NCBI GenBank assembly: GCA_002314935.1
Contig: DCHW01000051.1
Coordinates: 1 to 15,391 of the forward strand
DNA: 15,391 bases
Direction: 5' to 3'
Source of the DNA: Clostridiales bacterium UBA1742
Lineage (GTDB): Bacteria; Bacillota; Clostridia; TANB77; CAG-508
Every line of letters begins with the position of its first letter. Positions within the stretch are counted from its first letter, which is position 1. Made by a program: the position numbers and the translations under genes. Of this stretch, positions 7,353 through 14,333 are shown in pieces. Below the pieces are notes generated by a model that had not been told where the DNA came from, searched no databases, and saw nothing but the letters and a program-made list of their open reading frames with translations.

Positions 7353-8100
7353 TAAAATTCCGGTTTATAATATAATTAAACTCCGGAACATACTCAAATG
7401 TTTCACCTATTAATTTTTCTTTTATTCTTTCATAATCATTTGCTTTATCAAATACATATTCAATTTTATCTCTTATTTTTTCTACCATTGGTTTATCTGT
7501 TTTTGCAAGACTTCCTTCTTTATCCAATAAATATGTAGCAATAAAAGTTTTCATTTCTAAATTACTGCTTTTTAGTTTTGTAGATAATTCTTTTTCATTA
7601 CATATAATTATTGTTTTTATATGGTCGTGTTCAACAAAATTGTTTATATATCCTAAAATATCTATAACATCAACATTTGCTCTTTCTAGGTCATCAAAGC
7701 AAAGTACTTTATCATCAGTTGAGAAAAATTTACTATAATCAACTTTATCTCCATTTTGAGTAACTCCAAAAAGGTTAGCCATATCAAGCCCTGTTTTAGC
7801 ATATTCAGGTATAGATTCTCTACCAGTTGATGTCATATATTTTCTCATGTTTTTATCCATAAGTTGTGTTGTTTCTATAAATATTTTTTTACTAATATCT
7901 TCTAAATTAGATATTCCATATAAAGACATATATATAGTAGTATAGTGTTTTCCATTTAATTGTAAAGAATCAATTTTGTTTCTAATTTTATTGTTCCAAA
8001 AATATGTCTTACCGCTTCCCCATTCTCCATTTATCATTATGGCATAATCTGTATAGTCTGCTCTTACATAATCTAATATACTTTCAACTAAATCTTCCAT
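7342..8100 (-). CDS. KAP-type P-loop NTPase, N-terminal part
   Basis: The 252-residue product contains a complete NTPase core: Walker A GEWGSGKT (25-32), the IYMSLYGISNLEDISKKIF strand-helix (56-74) typical of KAP-family NTPases, and Walker B VLCFDDLER (132-140) with the catalytic acid pair. A sensor-like segment TIIICNEKEL follows. It has no membrane segment, unlike some KAP proteins. It stops at 7342 right where a lid domain should follow, and that domain continues in the overlapping frame at 6159-7352. KAP NTPases include the plasmid phage-exclusion protein PifA, and many are of unknown role, so a defence function is possible but unproven. A strong SD (AAAGGAGGAGC) precedes the ATG. The start lies 12 bases after comF, so the genes are cotranscribed. 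Confidence 0.85.
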   Translation of the reverse strand: MEDLVESILDYVRADYTDYAIMINGEWGSGKTYFWNNKIRNKIDSLQLNGKHYTTIYMSLYGISNLEDISKKIFIETTQLMDKNMRKYMTSTGRESIPEYAKTGLDMANLFGVTQNGDKVDYSKFFSTDDKVLCFDDLERANVDVIDILGYINNFVEHDHIKTIIICNEKELSTKLKSSNLEMKTFIATYLLDKEGSLAKTDKPMVEKIRDKIEYVFDKANDYERIKEKLIGETFEYVPEFNYIINRNFNEI

Positions 8101-8112
8101 TTTGCTCCTCCT

Positions 8113-8742
8113 TTAATCTTTTGCAAATGTTAAAACAAATATATTATTTACTTTTGCTTTTTTTAATACATTACTACATTCGCTAACTGTACTTCCGGTT
8201 GTATATATGTCATCAAATAATATTATGTTTTTACCTTTTATTTTTTCTTCATTTTTTATTCCAAAAGCATTTTTTACATTTTTTATTCTATCATTTTTAT
8301 TTAGCTCCGATTGTGAAGATATATTTTTAAGCTTAATAAGCACATTGTTTTCGTATTTTAAGTTTGTTTTTTTGGCTATATATTTTGCAATAAGTGCTGT
8401 TTGATTATATCCTCTTTTTTGTTTCCTTTTTTTGCTAATAGGAACTGGAATTATTATATCATACTTTTTTAAAATTCCACATATTTTTTTATCATTTAAA
8501 ATTATTTCTGCAAAAGTTTTATATAAATATGGTTTATTGTTAAATTTATAATCTATAAACTTTGTTCTAATTATATCTTTGTACCTATAAATTCCAATTC
8601 CATCAAAATGTTTTTTTACGTATTTTTCATCAATTTTATATTGTTTAAGTTGATACATACATTTAATACAAATGTTTTCTTTACATATCTTATTGCAAAA
8701 TCCACATACATTTGGATAAATTAATTCTAAAAAATTAATCAT
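8113..8742 (-). CDS. comF: ComF family protein (phosphoribosyltransferase-like)
   Basis: This 209-residue protein resembles ComFC, a competence-associated protein with a phosphoribosyltransferase fold. The N-terminus has a Cys zinc-binding motif (C13, C16, C25, C28, with an extra C20). Residues near 98-120 contain the family signature IPVPISKKRKQKRGYNQT. The PRPP-binding loop IILFDDIYTTGSTVSE is at about 173-188. It is slightly shorter than many homologues (about 220-240) but all motifs are present. SD AAGGA precedes the ATG by 9-10 bases. It is the first gene of the group running to 4738. It follows the plsY terminator, so a promoter should lie in 8743-8805, where I see only a 6-bp dyad and a loose TATATT. 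No other competence genes are in view. Confidence 0.88.
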   Translation of the reverse strand: MINFLELIYPNVCGFCNKICKENICIKCMYQLKQYKIDEKYVKKHFDGIGIYRYKDIIRTKFIDYKFNNKPYLYKTFAEIILNDKKICGILKKYDIIIPVPISKKRKQKRGYNQTALIAKYIAKKTNLKYENNVLIKLKNISSQSELNKNDRIKNVKNAFGIKNEEKIKGKNIILFDDIYTTGSTVSECSNVLKKAKVNNIFVLTFAKD

Positions 8743-8773
8743 ATATTTTTTCCTTTTCTTTTGAATATATACT

Positions 8774-8790
8774 GTAACAAGAACTGTTAC
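8774..8790. promoter_or_regulatory. 17-base dyad upstream of comF
   Basis: GTAACA (8774-8779) and TGTTAC (8785-8790) form a 6-bp inverted repeat around AGAAC, 32 bases before the comF ATG and next to a TATATT on the minus strand. It could be an operator. It is short enough to be chance in this composition. Confidence 0.25.
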
Positions 8791-8805
8791 TTGAAATTAA
8801 ATTAT

Positions 8806-8839
8806 AAAAGGGACAATTATAAACTAATTGCCCCCTTTT
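8806..8839 (-). terminator. Terminator of the der-plsY operon
   Basis: Arms 8806-8819 and 8825-8839 pair over about 14 bp with one bulged base and a 5-base loop. Read on the minus strand the stem is followed by TTTTATAATTTAATTT. It begins 7 bases after the plsY stop. Confidence 0.75.
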
Positions 8840-8846
8840 AATTATT

Positions 8847-9467
8847 TTATTTTTTGAAACTTAATTTCCCTTCAGTTCCCTCTCTAATTCTTTTTAAATT
8901 TTCTCTATGATTAAAAATTACAAAAGCTGCAATTAAAGCACTTATTAGTATGCTCCAAAAACTTTTTTCAGTATCAATAAACAATACTAATATTGGAAAT
9001 AATACTGCAGATAAAATAGAACCTATAGATACCATTTTAGTAAATGCAATAACAATTAATGCAAAAGCTAAGCAAATTAGTCCTATTTTAAAGTTTAGTA
9101 TAAGTAAAACACCAAGTGATGTTGCTACACCTTTTCCACCTCTAAATTCAAAAAATATTGGAAAAGTATGTCCAAATATTGCAAAAAATCCAGCTGAATA
9201 TTTTAATAATAATCCATTTGTTTCTTTCCATATTTTACTTGCTATAATCGCTATTAAAACTGCTATTATCCCCTTGGCTACATCACATAATAAAGTATAA
9301 AAAGCGGCAGTTTTACCAACTGATCGTAACATATTTGTTGTTCCGGCATTTTTGCTACCTTTATCTCTTATATCAAATCCTGCCATCTTTCTGCTAAAAA
9401 TTACAGAAAAGCTAATACTTCCTAAGAAATATGCTAACAAACAAACAATTACATAAACCCATACCAT
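8847..9467 (-). CDS. plsY: Acyl-phosphate:glycerol-3-phosphate acyltransferase PlsY
   Basis: The 206-residue polytopic membrane enzyme transfers the acyl group from acyl-phosphate to glycerol-3-phosphate, making lysophosphatidic acid for phospholipid synthesis. The conserved loops are present: GSKNAGTTNMLRS (37-49), GHTFPIFFEFRGGKGVATS (99-117) and NHRENLKRIREGTE near the C-terminus. Several hydrophobic helices lie between (about 2-25, 50-78, 88-104, 118-150, 160-185). Length is normal (about 200). The ATG at 9465-9467 has AAGGAGGA, whose SD sequence lies within the last codons of der, leaving only 3 bases between the genes. This implies tight translational linkage. The operon ends at the terminator at 8806-8839. 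Confidence 0.96.
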   Translation of the reverse strand: MVWVYVIVCLLAYFLGSISFSVIFSRKMAGFDIRDKGSKNAGTTNMLRSVGKTAAFYTLLCDVAKGIIAVLIAIIASKIWKETNGLLLKYSAGFFAIFGHTFPIFFEFRGGKGVATSLGVLLILNFKIGLICLAFALIVIAFTKMVSIGSILSAVLFPILVLFIDTEKSFWSILISALIAAFVIFNHRENLKRIREGTEGKLSFKK

Positions 9468-9470
9468 ATA

Positions 9471-10799
9471 TTATTCCTCCTTTTCTCCTTTTTCTCTCGC
9501 AATAATTTTTATAGGTGTACCTTCTAACCCAAAATTATTTCTTATTTGATTTGATAAATATCTTTCATAAGAAAAATGAAATAATTCCTTATTATTTACA
9601 AATATAACAAATGTAGGAGGCTTAGTTGAAACTTGTGTTCCATATAATATTTTTAGTCTTCTTCCTTTATCTGTTGGTGGTTGTACAACTGCAATAGCCT
9701 CATTTATTACTTGGTTAAGAACAGATGTTGATACCCTTAATGCATTATTATTTGCTACTTTATTTATTAATTCAAATAATTTATCTACTCTTTGTCCAGT
9801 TTTAGCTGAAATAAACAAAACAGGAGCATATGTTAAATAGCTTAATTTTGTATATACTTCTTTTTTATATTTTTCCAATGTAGCAGTTTCTTTTTCAATT
9901 TCATCCCATTTATTTATTACAATAATAATTCCTTTTCCTGCCTCATGTGCTTCTCCTGCAATTTTAGCATCTTGATCTGTTACGCCTTCTGTAGCATCAA
10001 TCATAAGTAAACATACATCGGCTCTTTCAACAGCAAGTAAAGATCTCATTATACTAAATTTTTCTATTCTTTCTGAAATTTTACTTTTTCTTCTAATCCC
10101 TGCTGTATCAATAAAATTATATTTACCTGATTTATTTTCAAAGTATGAGTCAATTGCATCTCTAGTAGTTCCAGCTATATTACTTACAATAACTCTATTC
10201 TCTCCAAGAATTTTATTCACTAGAGAAGATTTACCAACATTTGGTTTTCCTATTATTGCAACATTTATAATTCCATCATCATTATTTATTTCTTCATTTT
10301 TTGGAAAATATTCATATATTGCATCTAATACATCTCCCATTCCTAATGCATTTGTTGATGATACAGGATATGGATCCCCAATTCCTAAATTATAAAATTC
10401 ATATATATCATCTTTAGCCTTTCCAAAATTATCTGATTTATTGCATACTAAAACTACTGGTTTTCCACTCTTTTTAAGCATTATTGCAATTTCTTCATCA
10501 GCAGCTGTTACTCCTTGATTTATATCAGTTAAGAATATTATTACATCAGCCATTTTTATTGCCATATCTGCTTGATCTTTCATTTGTTTTAATATTATAT
10601 CATCAGATTTTGGTTCAATACCTCCCGTATCAATTAAAGTAAAATCTCTACCTCTCCAATTCGCTTCTGCATATATTCTGTCTCTTGTTACTCCTGGTAA
10701 ATCTTCTACAATTGATATTTTTTTACCTACTATATAATTAAAAAATGTTGATTTACCAACATTTGGTTTTCCTATTATTGCTACCATTGGTTTTGACAT
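9471..10799 (-). CDS. der: Ribosome-biogenesis GTPase Der (EngA)
   Basis: The 442-residue protein has two tandem Era-type GTPase domains and a KH-like C-terminal domain, and acts in maturation of the 50S subunit. G domain 1: GKPNVGKST (10-18), DTGG (about 58-61), NKSD (about 120-123). G domain 2: GKPNVGKSS (about 184-192), DTAGIRRKS (about 231-239), NKWD (about 298-301). The KH-like domain runs to the end (KILYGTQVSTKPPTFVIFVN). Length is typical (about 436-440). SD GAGGTGA precedes the ATG at 10797-10799. The promoter at 10831-10859 drives der with plsY. Confidence 0.97.
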   Translation of the reverse strand: MSKPMVAIIGKPNVGKSTFFNYIVGKKISIVEDLPGVTRDRIYAEANWRGRDFTLIDTGGIEPKSDDIILKQMKDQADMAIKMADVIIFLTDINQGVTAADEEIAIMLKKSGKPVVLVCNKSDNFGKAKDDIYEFYNLGIGDPYPVSSTNALGMGDVLDAIYEYFPKNEEINNDDGIINVAIIGKPNVGKSSLVNKILGENRVIVSNIAGTTRDAIDSYFENKSGKYNFIDTAGIRRKSKISERIEKFSIMRSLLAVERADVCLLMIDATEGVTDQDAKIAGEAHEAGKGIIIVINKWDEIEKETATLEKYKKEVYTKLSYLTYAPVLFISAKTGQRVDKLFELINKVANNNALRVSTSVLNQVINEAIAVVQPPTDKGRRLKILYGTQVSTKPPTFVIFVNNKELFHFSYERYLSNQIRNNFGLEGTPIKIIAREKGEKEE

Positions 10800-10830
10800 A
10801 TTCTCACCTCTGTTATTCTTATCATAAAAT

Positions 10831-10859
10831 ATTTTATAGTATTCACTCTATATAGTCAA
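10831..10859 (-). promoter_or_regulatory. SigA-type promoter for der-plsY
   Basis: On the minus strand TTGACT (10854-10859), 17 bases, TAAAAT (10831-10836). A TATAAA with a 15-base spacer overlaps the -10. The -35 directly abuts the rpmF terminator T-run. Confidence 0.7.
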
Positions 10860-10860
10860 G

Positions 10861-10895
10861 AAAAAAAGATGCTTATGACTTAAGCATCTTTTTTT
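10861..10895 (-). terminator. Terminator of rpmF, including its last codons
   Basis: Arms 10861-10875 and 10881-10895 pair perfectly over 15 bp with a 5-base loop. The minus-strand tail is TTTTTTT. The 5' arm of the transcript hairpin is made from the last five codons of rpmF and part of its TAA. The stem is flanked by runs of A and T, so it may act in both directions. Confidence 0.85.
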
Positions 10896-11062
10896 GCTAT
10901 AACTTCTTTTCCATCATAATATCCGCAGTTATCACATACTCTATGTGGTAATACAGCTTCTCCACAATGTGTACATTTTGCAATATTTGGTTCTTCTAAT
11001 TTCCATGTTGATCTCTTTGTATGTGTTCTTTGTTTTGACCATCTTCTTTTTGGTTGTGCCAT
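10880..11062 (-). CDS. rpmF: 50S ribosomal protein L32
   Basis: The 60-residue protein begins MAQPKRRWSKQRTHTKRSTW, the standard L32 N-terminus, and carries the zinc-ribbon cysteines C30, C33, C43 and C46 (CTHC...CDNC), so it is the zinc-binding form. GGAGGG precedes the ATG. It stands alone with its own consensus promoter (11127-11155) and terminator; the YceD/DUF177 gene that often precedes rpmF is absent here. The stop codon is part of the terminator stem. Confidence 0.97.
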   Translation of the reverse strand: MAQPKRRWSKQRTHTKRSTWKLEEPNIAKCTHCGEAVLPHRVCDNCGYYDGKEVIAKKDA

Positions 11063-11126
11063 TTTAAATTCCCTCCTCGCAATTAAAGATATCTATATAT
11101 CTAATCTATTATTTTCGAACTATATA

Positions 11127-11155
11127 AGTATACCTTTTAATCTAATATTTGTCAA
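11127..11155 (-). promoter_or_regulatory. Strong SigA-type promoter for rpmF
   Basis: On the minus strand TTGACA (11150-11155), 17 bases, TATACT (11127-11132): a perfect -35 and one mismatch in the -10. Predicted start near 11120, giving a leader of about 58 bases. Confidence 0.85.
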
Positions 11156-11193
11156 TAGTTTTGTAAAAATATGTATTCTTTATTTAACGTTGT

Positions 11194-11251
11194 ATAAAAA
11201 ACTAGTCAAATATATTCAATTTGATTTGAATTTTTTTGACTAATTTTTTAT
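11194..11251 (-). terminator. Long inverted repeat downstream of the DGR-type gene; probable terminator
   Basis: Arms 11194-11210 and 11235-11251 match at 16 of 17 positions, and inside them ATTCAA/TTGAAT (11214-11219 / 11226-11231) forms a second stem. Both ends are A/T runs, so it can terminate in either direction. It starts 46 bases after the stop of the gene at 11298. A hairpin or cruciform downstream of a variable region is also known to aid target recognition in the Bordetella phage DGR, so it may have a second role here (inference). Confidence 0.65.
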
Positions 11252-11297
11252 AAATTTATTTAATTTTTCTCTTATAACATTTATGCATTCTTACAAA

Positions 11298-12541
11298 TTA
11301 GAAAGTCGTCGCCAAGCGAACATAATCGAAGCCGCCAACCACACCGTAGTAGTGCACAACCCCATTTTCGAAGTCAGCGTTGTAAACTAGGCCAGTACCG
11401 CTCTGTGAAGAAGACCAATAATCGCAACTAAGGCCTAAATCTGCAGAATTTCCGTTGATCCATTCGGTATCTTCTACTTCTTCTTCTCCTACCCATACAT
11501 CTTCTCCTAAATCTTCATCATACTCATAAATATCCTGCATATGTGAACCTACTACTTCATCATATCCACCTTCTATATTAAAGGCATATGCAAAGGCACT
11601 CCATTCTGCTCTTGATGGAACAAACCATCCTGTTGTTCCATTTGTTGTTACTGGATATTTTGTTTGATTTTGAATTATTCCCCACATATCTGCATTGTTT
11701 CCTGTTGTTGTTTGTGCACCATAACTACTATTGTTCCATTTATTTATCATTGCATATGTGTTTTCTCTTCCTTTGCCAAAATCTTCACTTGTTGCTGTTG
11801 CATAATCACTCATATTTTCATATGCATTTTTATACCAATAATGATAATTACTATCTACATTTTCTAATGCCATTACATAAAATCTATCATTTCCAATTGA
11901 ACCTGTTTTTACACTTATTATTGGTTTTTCTCCAAATTTTGCATTTATTCCTGTATAGTTTTCAGTTGTTACACTATATGCTTTTGATTCTGTTATAGTT
12001 GTATAACTATAAGTAGAATCTAATACATCATTCCATTTTCCATTTACTGTTGCTTGATCACCATTTGCACCTTTCATTAAGTCTACAAATATTACTCCTT
12101 CTGGTCCATTTGTTAAATCTCCATCTGTATCTGCATAATATCCTACATAACTTGTTGTTAAACTTAAGTCATCCTCTACTGTTTTTTCACTAGTTCCTTC
12201 TTTATTTTCTTCTGCTACTTTTATCTTTCCTTTTCCTGTTACTGTAAATGTATTTCCTTTTTTACTTGTACATGTACATGTCCATGGATCTGTTGCTGAA
12301 TCTTTTTCTCCTACTGTCCATCCTTTACCTTCTAATGTAGTTTTAAGCTCAGTATAATCTATTGTCCCCGTAACTCCATCATATGCACTTGCTATTGCTG
12401 CTGTTAAATCTTCTTCATCTGCCTTTAATTGTGTCTCTGTTGCTCCTTGTTTTGCTTTAGTAAATATGCCTCCATCCATTGCAATTGTTACAGTAACTGC
12501 TACTAATATTAGCATTACTATTATTGTAATAATATTCCATT
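11298..12541 (-). pseudogene. Pilin-like protein with C-type-lectin-like DGR variable domain; 5' end lost
   Basis: The reading frame continues upstream to about 12541 (NIITIIVMLILVAVTV), matching the pilin-like gene at 1-1084 from its IITIIV onward, but the start codon and the leader (M...KGITLIAL) are missing. In-frame stops lie directly upstream. The first internal ATG (12513-12515; 405 residues) has no SD and would leave only a hydrophobic stretch. The middle part is rich in Thr, Asn and Gly. Residues 290-405 (GWFVPSRAEWSAFAYAF, then DYWSSSQ and a final VRLATTF) look like the C-type-lectin-like fold of DGR target proteins. A very acidic insert (YEYDEDLGEDVW...EEEVED) lies between. The 3' end, from about 11475 down, is much more GC-rich than the rest. 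I read it as a surface protein displaying a variable binding domain, now cut at its 5' end by the recombinase element. It could still be made from an internal start. Confidence 0.75.
11301..11420 (-). other. Putative DGR variable region (VR)
   Basis: These are codons 366-405 of the gene above, from YWSSSQ to the final F. Of the 27 codons 372-398, 22 end in C or T and they encode a scatter of residues (S, G, V, Y, H, D, F), as expected when AAC/AAT codons of a template are changed at their first two adenines. Adenine is depleted (16 of 81 bases in these codons) compared with the A-rich coding strand elsewhere in this genome. The invariant-looking end, GTTCGCTTGGCGACGACTTTC in codons 399-405, could be the IMH-like conserved end. 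No matching template repeat or reverse transcriptase is in the window. Confidence 0.65.
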
Positions 12542-12557
12542 ATGACTATTTTTAATT

Positions 12558-13646
12558 CTAGCTTACTTTTTCTATTTCATCTTCTAATTTTCTCATATTT
12601 AAAATATTGAATTTATAATATATCGTTATTTCTTTACTTTCTGATATTTCTATTTTATCAACTAAAGACACAAGCATTGTTCTTGTAATTGCTTTCATAT
12701 TAACAAAATCTTTAACAAGTTTATTTATATCTATTGAAGATTCTTCTTTTTCTTGCATTTTTTCTAATTGTTTTATTCTTTCTTCAATGCCTTTTCTTGT
12801 TTCTATTTGTTTTGAGTATACTCTTGTAAAATCCTCATCTTCAAATAAACCTTTGTATTTATCTTCAAATAATTTATCTATTATCTTGTTAATATCTCTT
12901 GCTTTCTTTTCTAAAATCTTTAATTCACTCTGAACATTATATTTAGATTCTAGTATTTTATTTTTTGAACTATCTGCAAGTTTTGAATATTGTTCTTCAC
13001 TTAAAAACTCACTACATCTATTCTTAATTTGTTCTATAACAAAATTTGTTACTTTTTCCAAATTATTACTATGTGGAGTACATAAGTGCAACTGGGTATT
13101 ACAAGCATAAGTATTGCACCTTAAATAAAATGTTGTTTTATTTGGGTGTTTCTGTGGTACTACACTTAATTTTTTTCCACATTCCTTACAAGTAATTACT
13201 CCTTTTAATAACCAATCATAAGTTTTAGTTCTTACACTTGTTCTACTTTTTATCAAATCTTGTACTATATCAAAAGTTTCTTTATCAATTATTGGTTGGT
13301 GCATTTCTTCAACAATTATTCTATCTTCTTTTGGCATCGTCATTATCTTTTTACTTTTATAGTTAATTTTCTTTACATTTCCATTTGATACACAACCTAA
13401 ATACGTTATATTTTGTAATATCCTTTTAACTGTATTTCTGTTCCAACCTCTTTTTATACCATCTTTTCTAACATGTCCATTTCCTACTACTTCTGATGGT
13501 ACTAAAACTTTTTCATCTGTTAGAATTTTTCCTATTTCAGTTGGTGTTTTGCCATTTCTTGCAAGTGTAAAAATTCTTTTTACTATTGGTGCTGTATCTG
13601 GATCAATTACATAATGATTTTTATCTAATGGATCTTTTTTATAACC
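12558..13646 (-). pseudogene. Large serine recombinase, C-terminal part (frameshifted from N-terminal part)
   Basis: The frame is open from 13646 (GYKKDPLDKNHYVIDPDTAPI) to the TAG at 12558, although the first ATG is only at 13341-13343. It holds the recombinase domain (PIVKRIFTLARNGKTPTEIGKIL, then GWNRNTVKRILQNITYLG), the DNA-binding segment EEMHQPIIDKETFDIVQDLI, a zinc ribbon (CKECGKKL...RCNTYACNT), and a coiled coil with IETRKGIEERIKQLEKMQEK. The end (AITRTMLVSLVDKIEISESK) matches the usual C-terminus. Joined to 13639-14193 it gives about 545 residues, the normal size of a TndX/TnpX-like large serine recombinase. A polypeptide starting at 13343 would lack the catalytic domain. Confidence 0.88.
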
Positions 13647-14193
13647 GATAAGTAGGATAAGTTACCATTACTTTTCCTTCTTTTGCTCTAGTTTTCTTCC
13701 CATTTCTAACTTTTCGAGATGTATCTCTTAAAAACCATTCATTAAAAAATGCCTTAAATTGTACCATATCTTCTGATGTTTCAATACTTCCTGTATCTAT
13801 ATCATCAGTTACTGCAATAAATCTTACACCTTTTTCAATAAAATATTCTTCTAAATAGTACGATATTTGATTTGATACTCTTCCAAATCTAGATAAATCT
13901 TTTACTATTACTAAATTTATTTTCTTTTTTTCAATGTCCTGTATCATTTTATTAAAGTCTGGTCTGTCAAAGGTTGCACCAGAAAATCCATCATCAGTAT
14001 AATCATCATATACTTGTATATTGTTGTCTTTACAAAAATTTCTTAAAAATAATTTTTGTGTACTGATACTTCCACTTTCTAATTCATCTTCGTGAGATAC
14101 TATTACATCTCCATTACCAACTTCAATATTCTCATTGGATAATCTTTCATATAATCCTGCAACATATTTCTCAGGATTTGCTATTGTTATCAT
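13639..14193 (-). pseudogene. Large serine recombinase, N-terminal catalytic part
   Basis: This is the resolvase domain of a large serine recombinase. The catalytic serine is S19 in YERLSNEN. SISTQKLFLRNFC, the DDGFSGATFDRPDF segment and the VKDLSRFGR arginine motif follow, ending in the RKVRNGKKTRAKEGK linker. The frame then reads TYPTYRL and stops, where an intact gene would read TYPTYGYKKDP. One extra base, the G at 13647 on the plus strand, accounts for this. I chose the ATG at 14191-14193 (MITIANPEKY). A TTG at 14235 in the same frame has no SD and adds 14 residues, including the SD region itself. The gene has its own promoter at 14247-14275. The single-base error could be real decay or an assembly error. 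Confidence 0.88.
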
Positions 14194-14219
14194 AAAACCT
14201 CTCTTTCTAATAACAATAG
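14181..14219 (-). promoter_or_regulatory. 10-bp inverted repeat enclosing the recombinase start codon
   Basis: Arms 14181-14190 and 14210-14219 are perfect inverted copies (CTATTGTTAT/ATAACAATAG). The 19-base loop in the mRNA holds an AGAGAGG SD-like sequence and the ATG. It may control translation of the recombinase; that role is inference. Confidence 0.4.
14190..14216 (-). CDS. Possible 8-residue leader peptide coupled to the recombinase
   Basis: The best SD in this leader (AGGAGG, 14224-14229) lies 7 bases before a TTG that opens an 8-codon frame (LLLEREVL). Its TGA overlaps the recombinase ATG as ATGA, a classic coupling arrangement. It also spans the hairpin at 14181-14219. Too short to test by coding statistics. 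Confidence 0.25.
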   Translation of the reverse strand: MLLEREVL

Positions 14220-14246
14220 GTTTCCTCCTATCCAATTTATAACTGA

Positions 14247-14275
14247 ATTATATAATTTATAAAAAAAATTTGCAA
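14247..14275 (-). promoter_or_regulatory. SigA-type promoter for the recombinase
   Basis: On the minus strand TTGCAA (14270-14275), 17 bases, TATAAT (14247-14252). Predicted start near 14240, just ahead of the AGGAGG at 14224-14229. Confidence 0.65.
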
Positions 14276-14291
14276 CACATATTTACAATTT

Positions 14292-14329
14292 TAGGCAAGT
14301 ATATACTTCCAAACATATATACTTGCCTA
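14292..14329 (+). terminator. Perfect 14-bp hairpin between the small ORF and the recombinase
   Basis: Arms 14292-14305 and 14316-14329 pair without mismatch around a 10-base loop. On the plus strand TTTTTTATT follows, so it would stop antisense transcription. On the minus strand the tail is only AAATTG. It could also be a protein-binding dyad near the recombinase promoter. Confidence 0.5.
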
Positions 14330-14333
14330 TTTT

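Noticed and set aside
8806..8839. Third copy of the REP-like palindrome
   Set aside because: It shares only a GGG...CCC palindromic outline with 1108-1133. Its longer stem and T-rich tail after plsY are better explained as a terminator.
8950..9300. Plus-strand frame of 116 codons
   Set aside because: It is antisense to plsY, whose motifs are complete.
11588..11998. Plus-strand frame of 136 codons, Leu/His/Cys-rich
   Set aside because: It is antisense to the pilin-like gene, with no SD or promoter, and its composition mirrors the Asn/Thr/Glu codons of the real gene.
13636..13650. Programmed frameshift in the recombinase at the A6 run
   Set aside because: The N-terminal frame stops (TAA) before ribosomes would reach the A run, so slippage there cannot rescue it.
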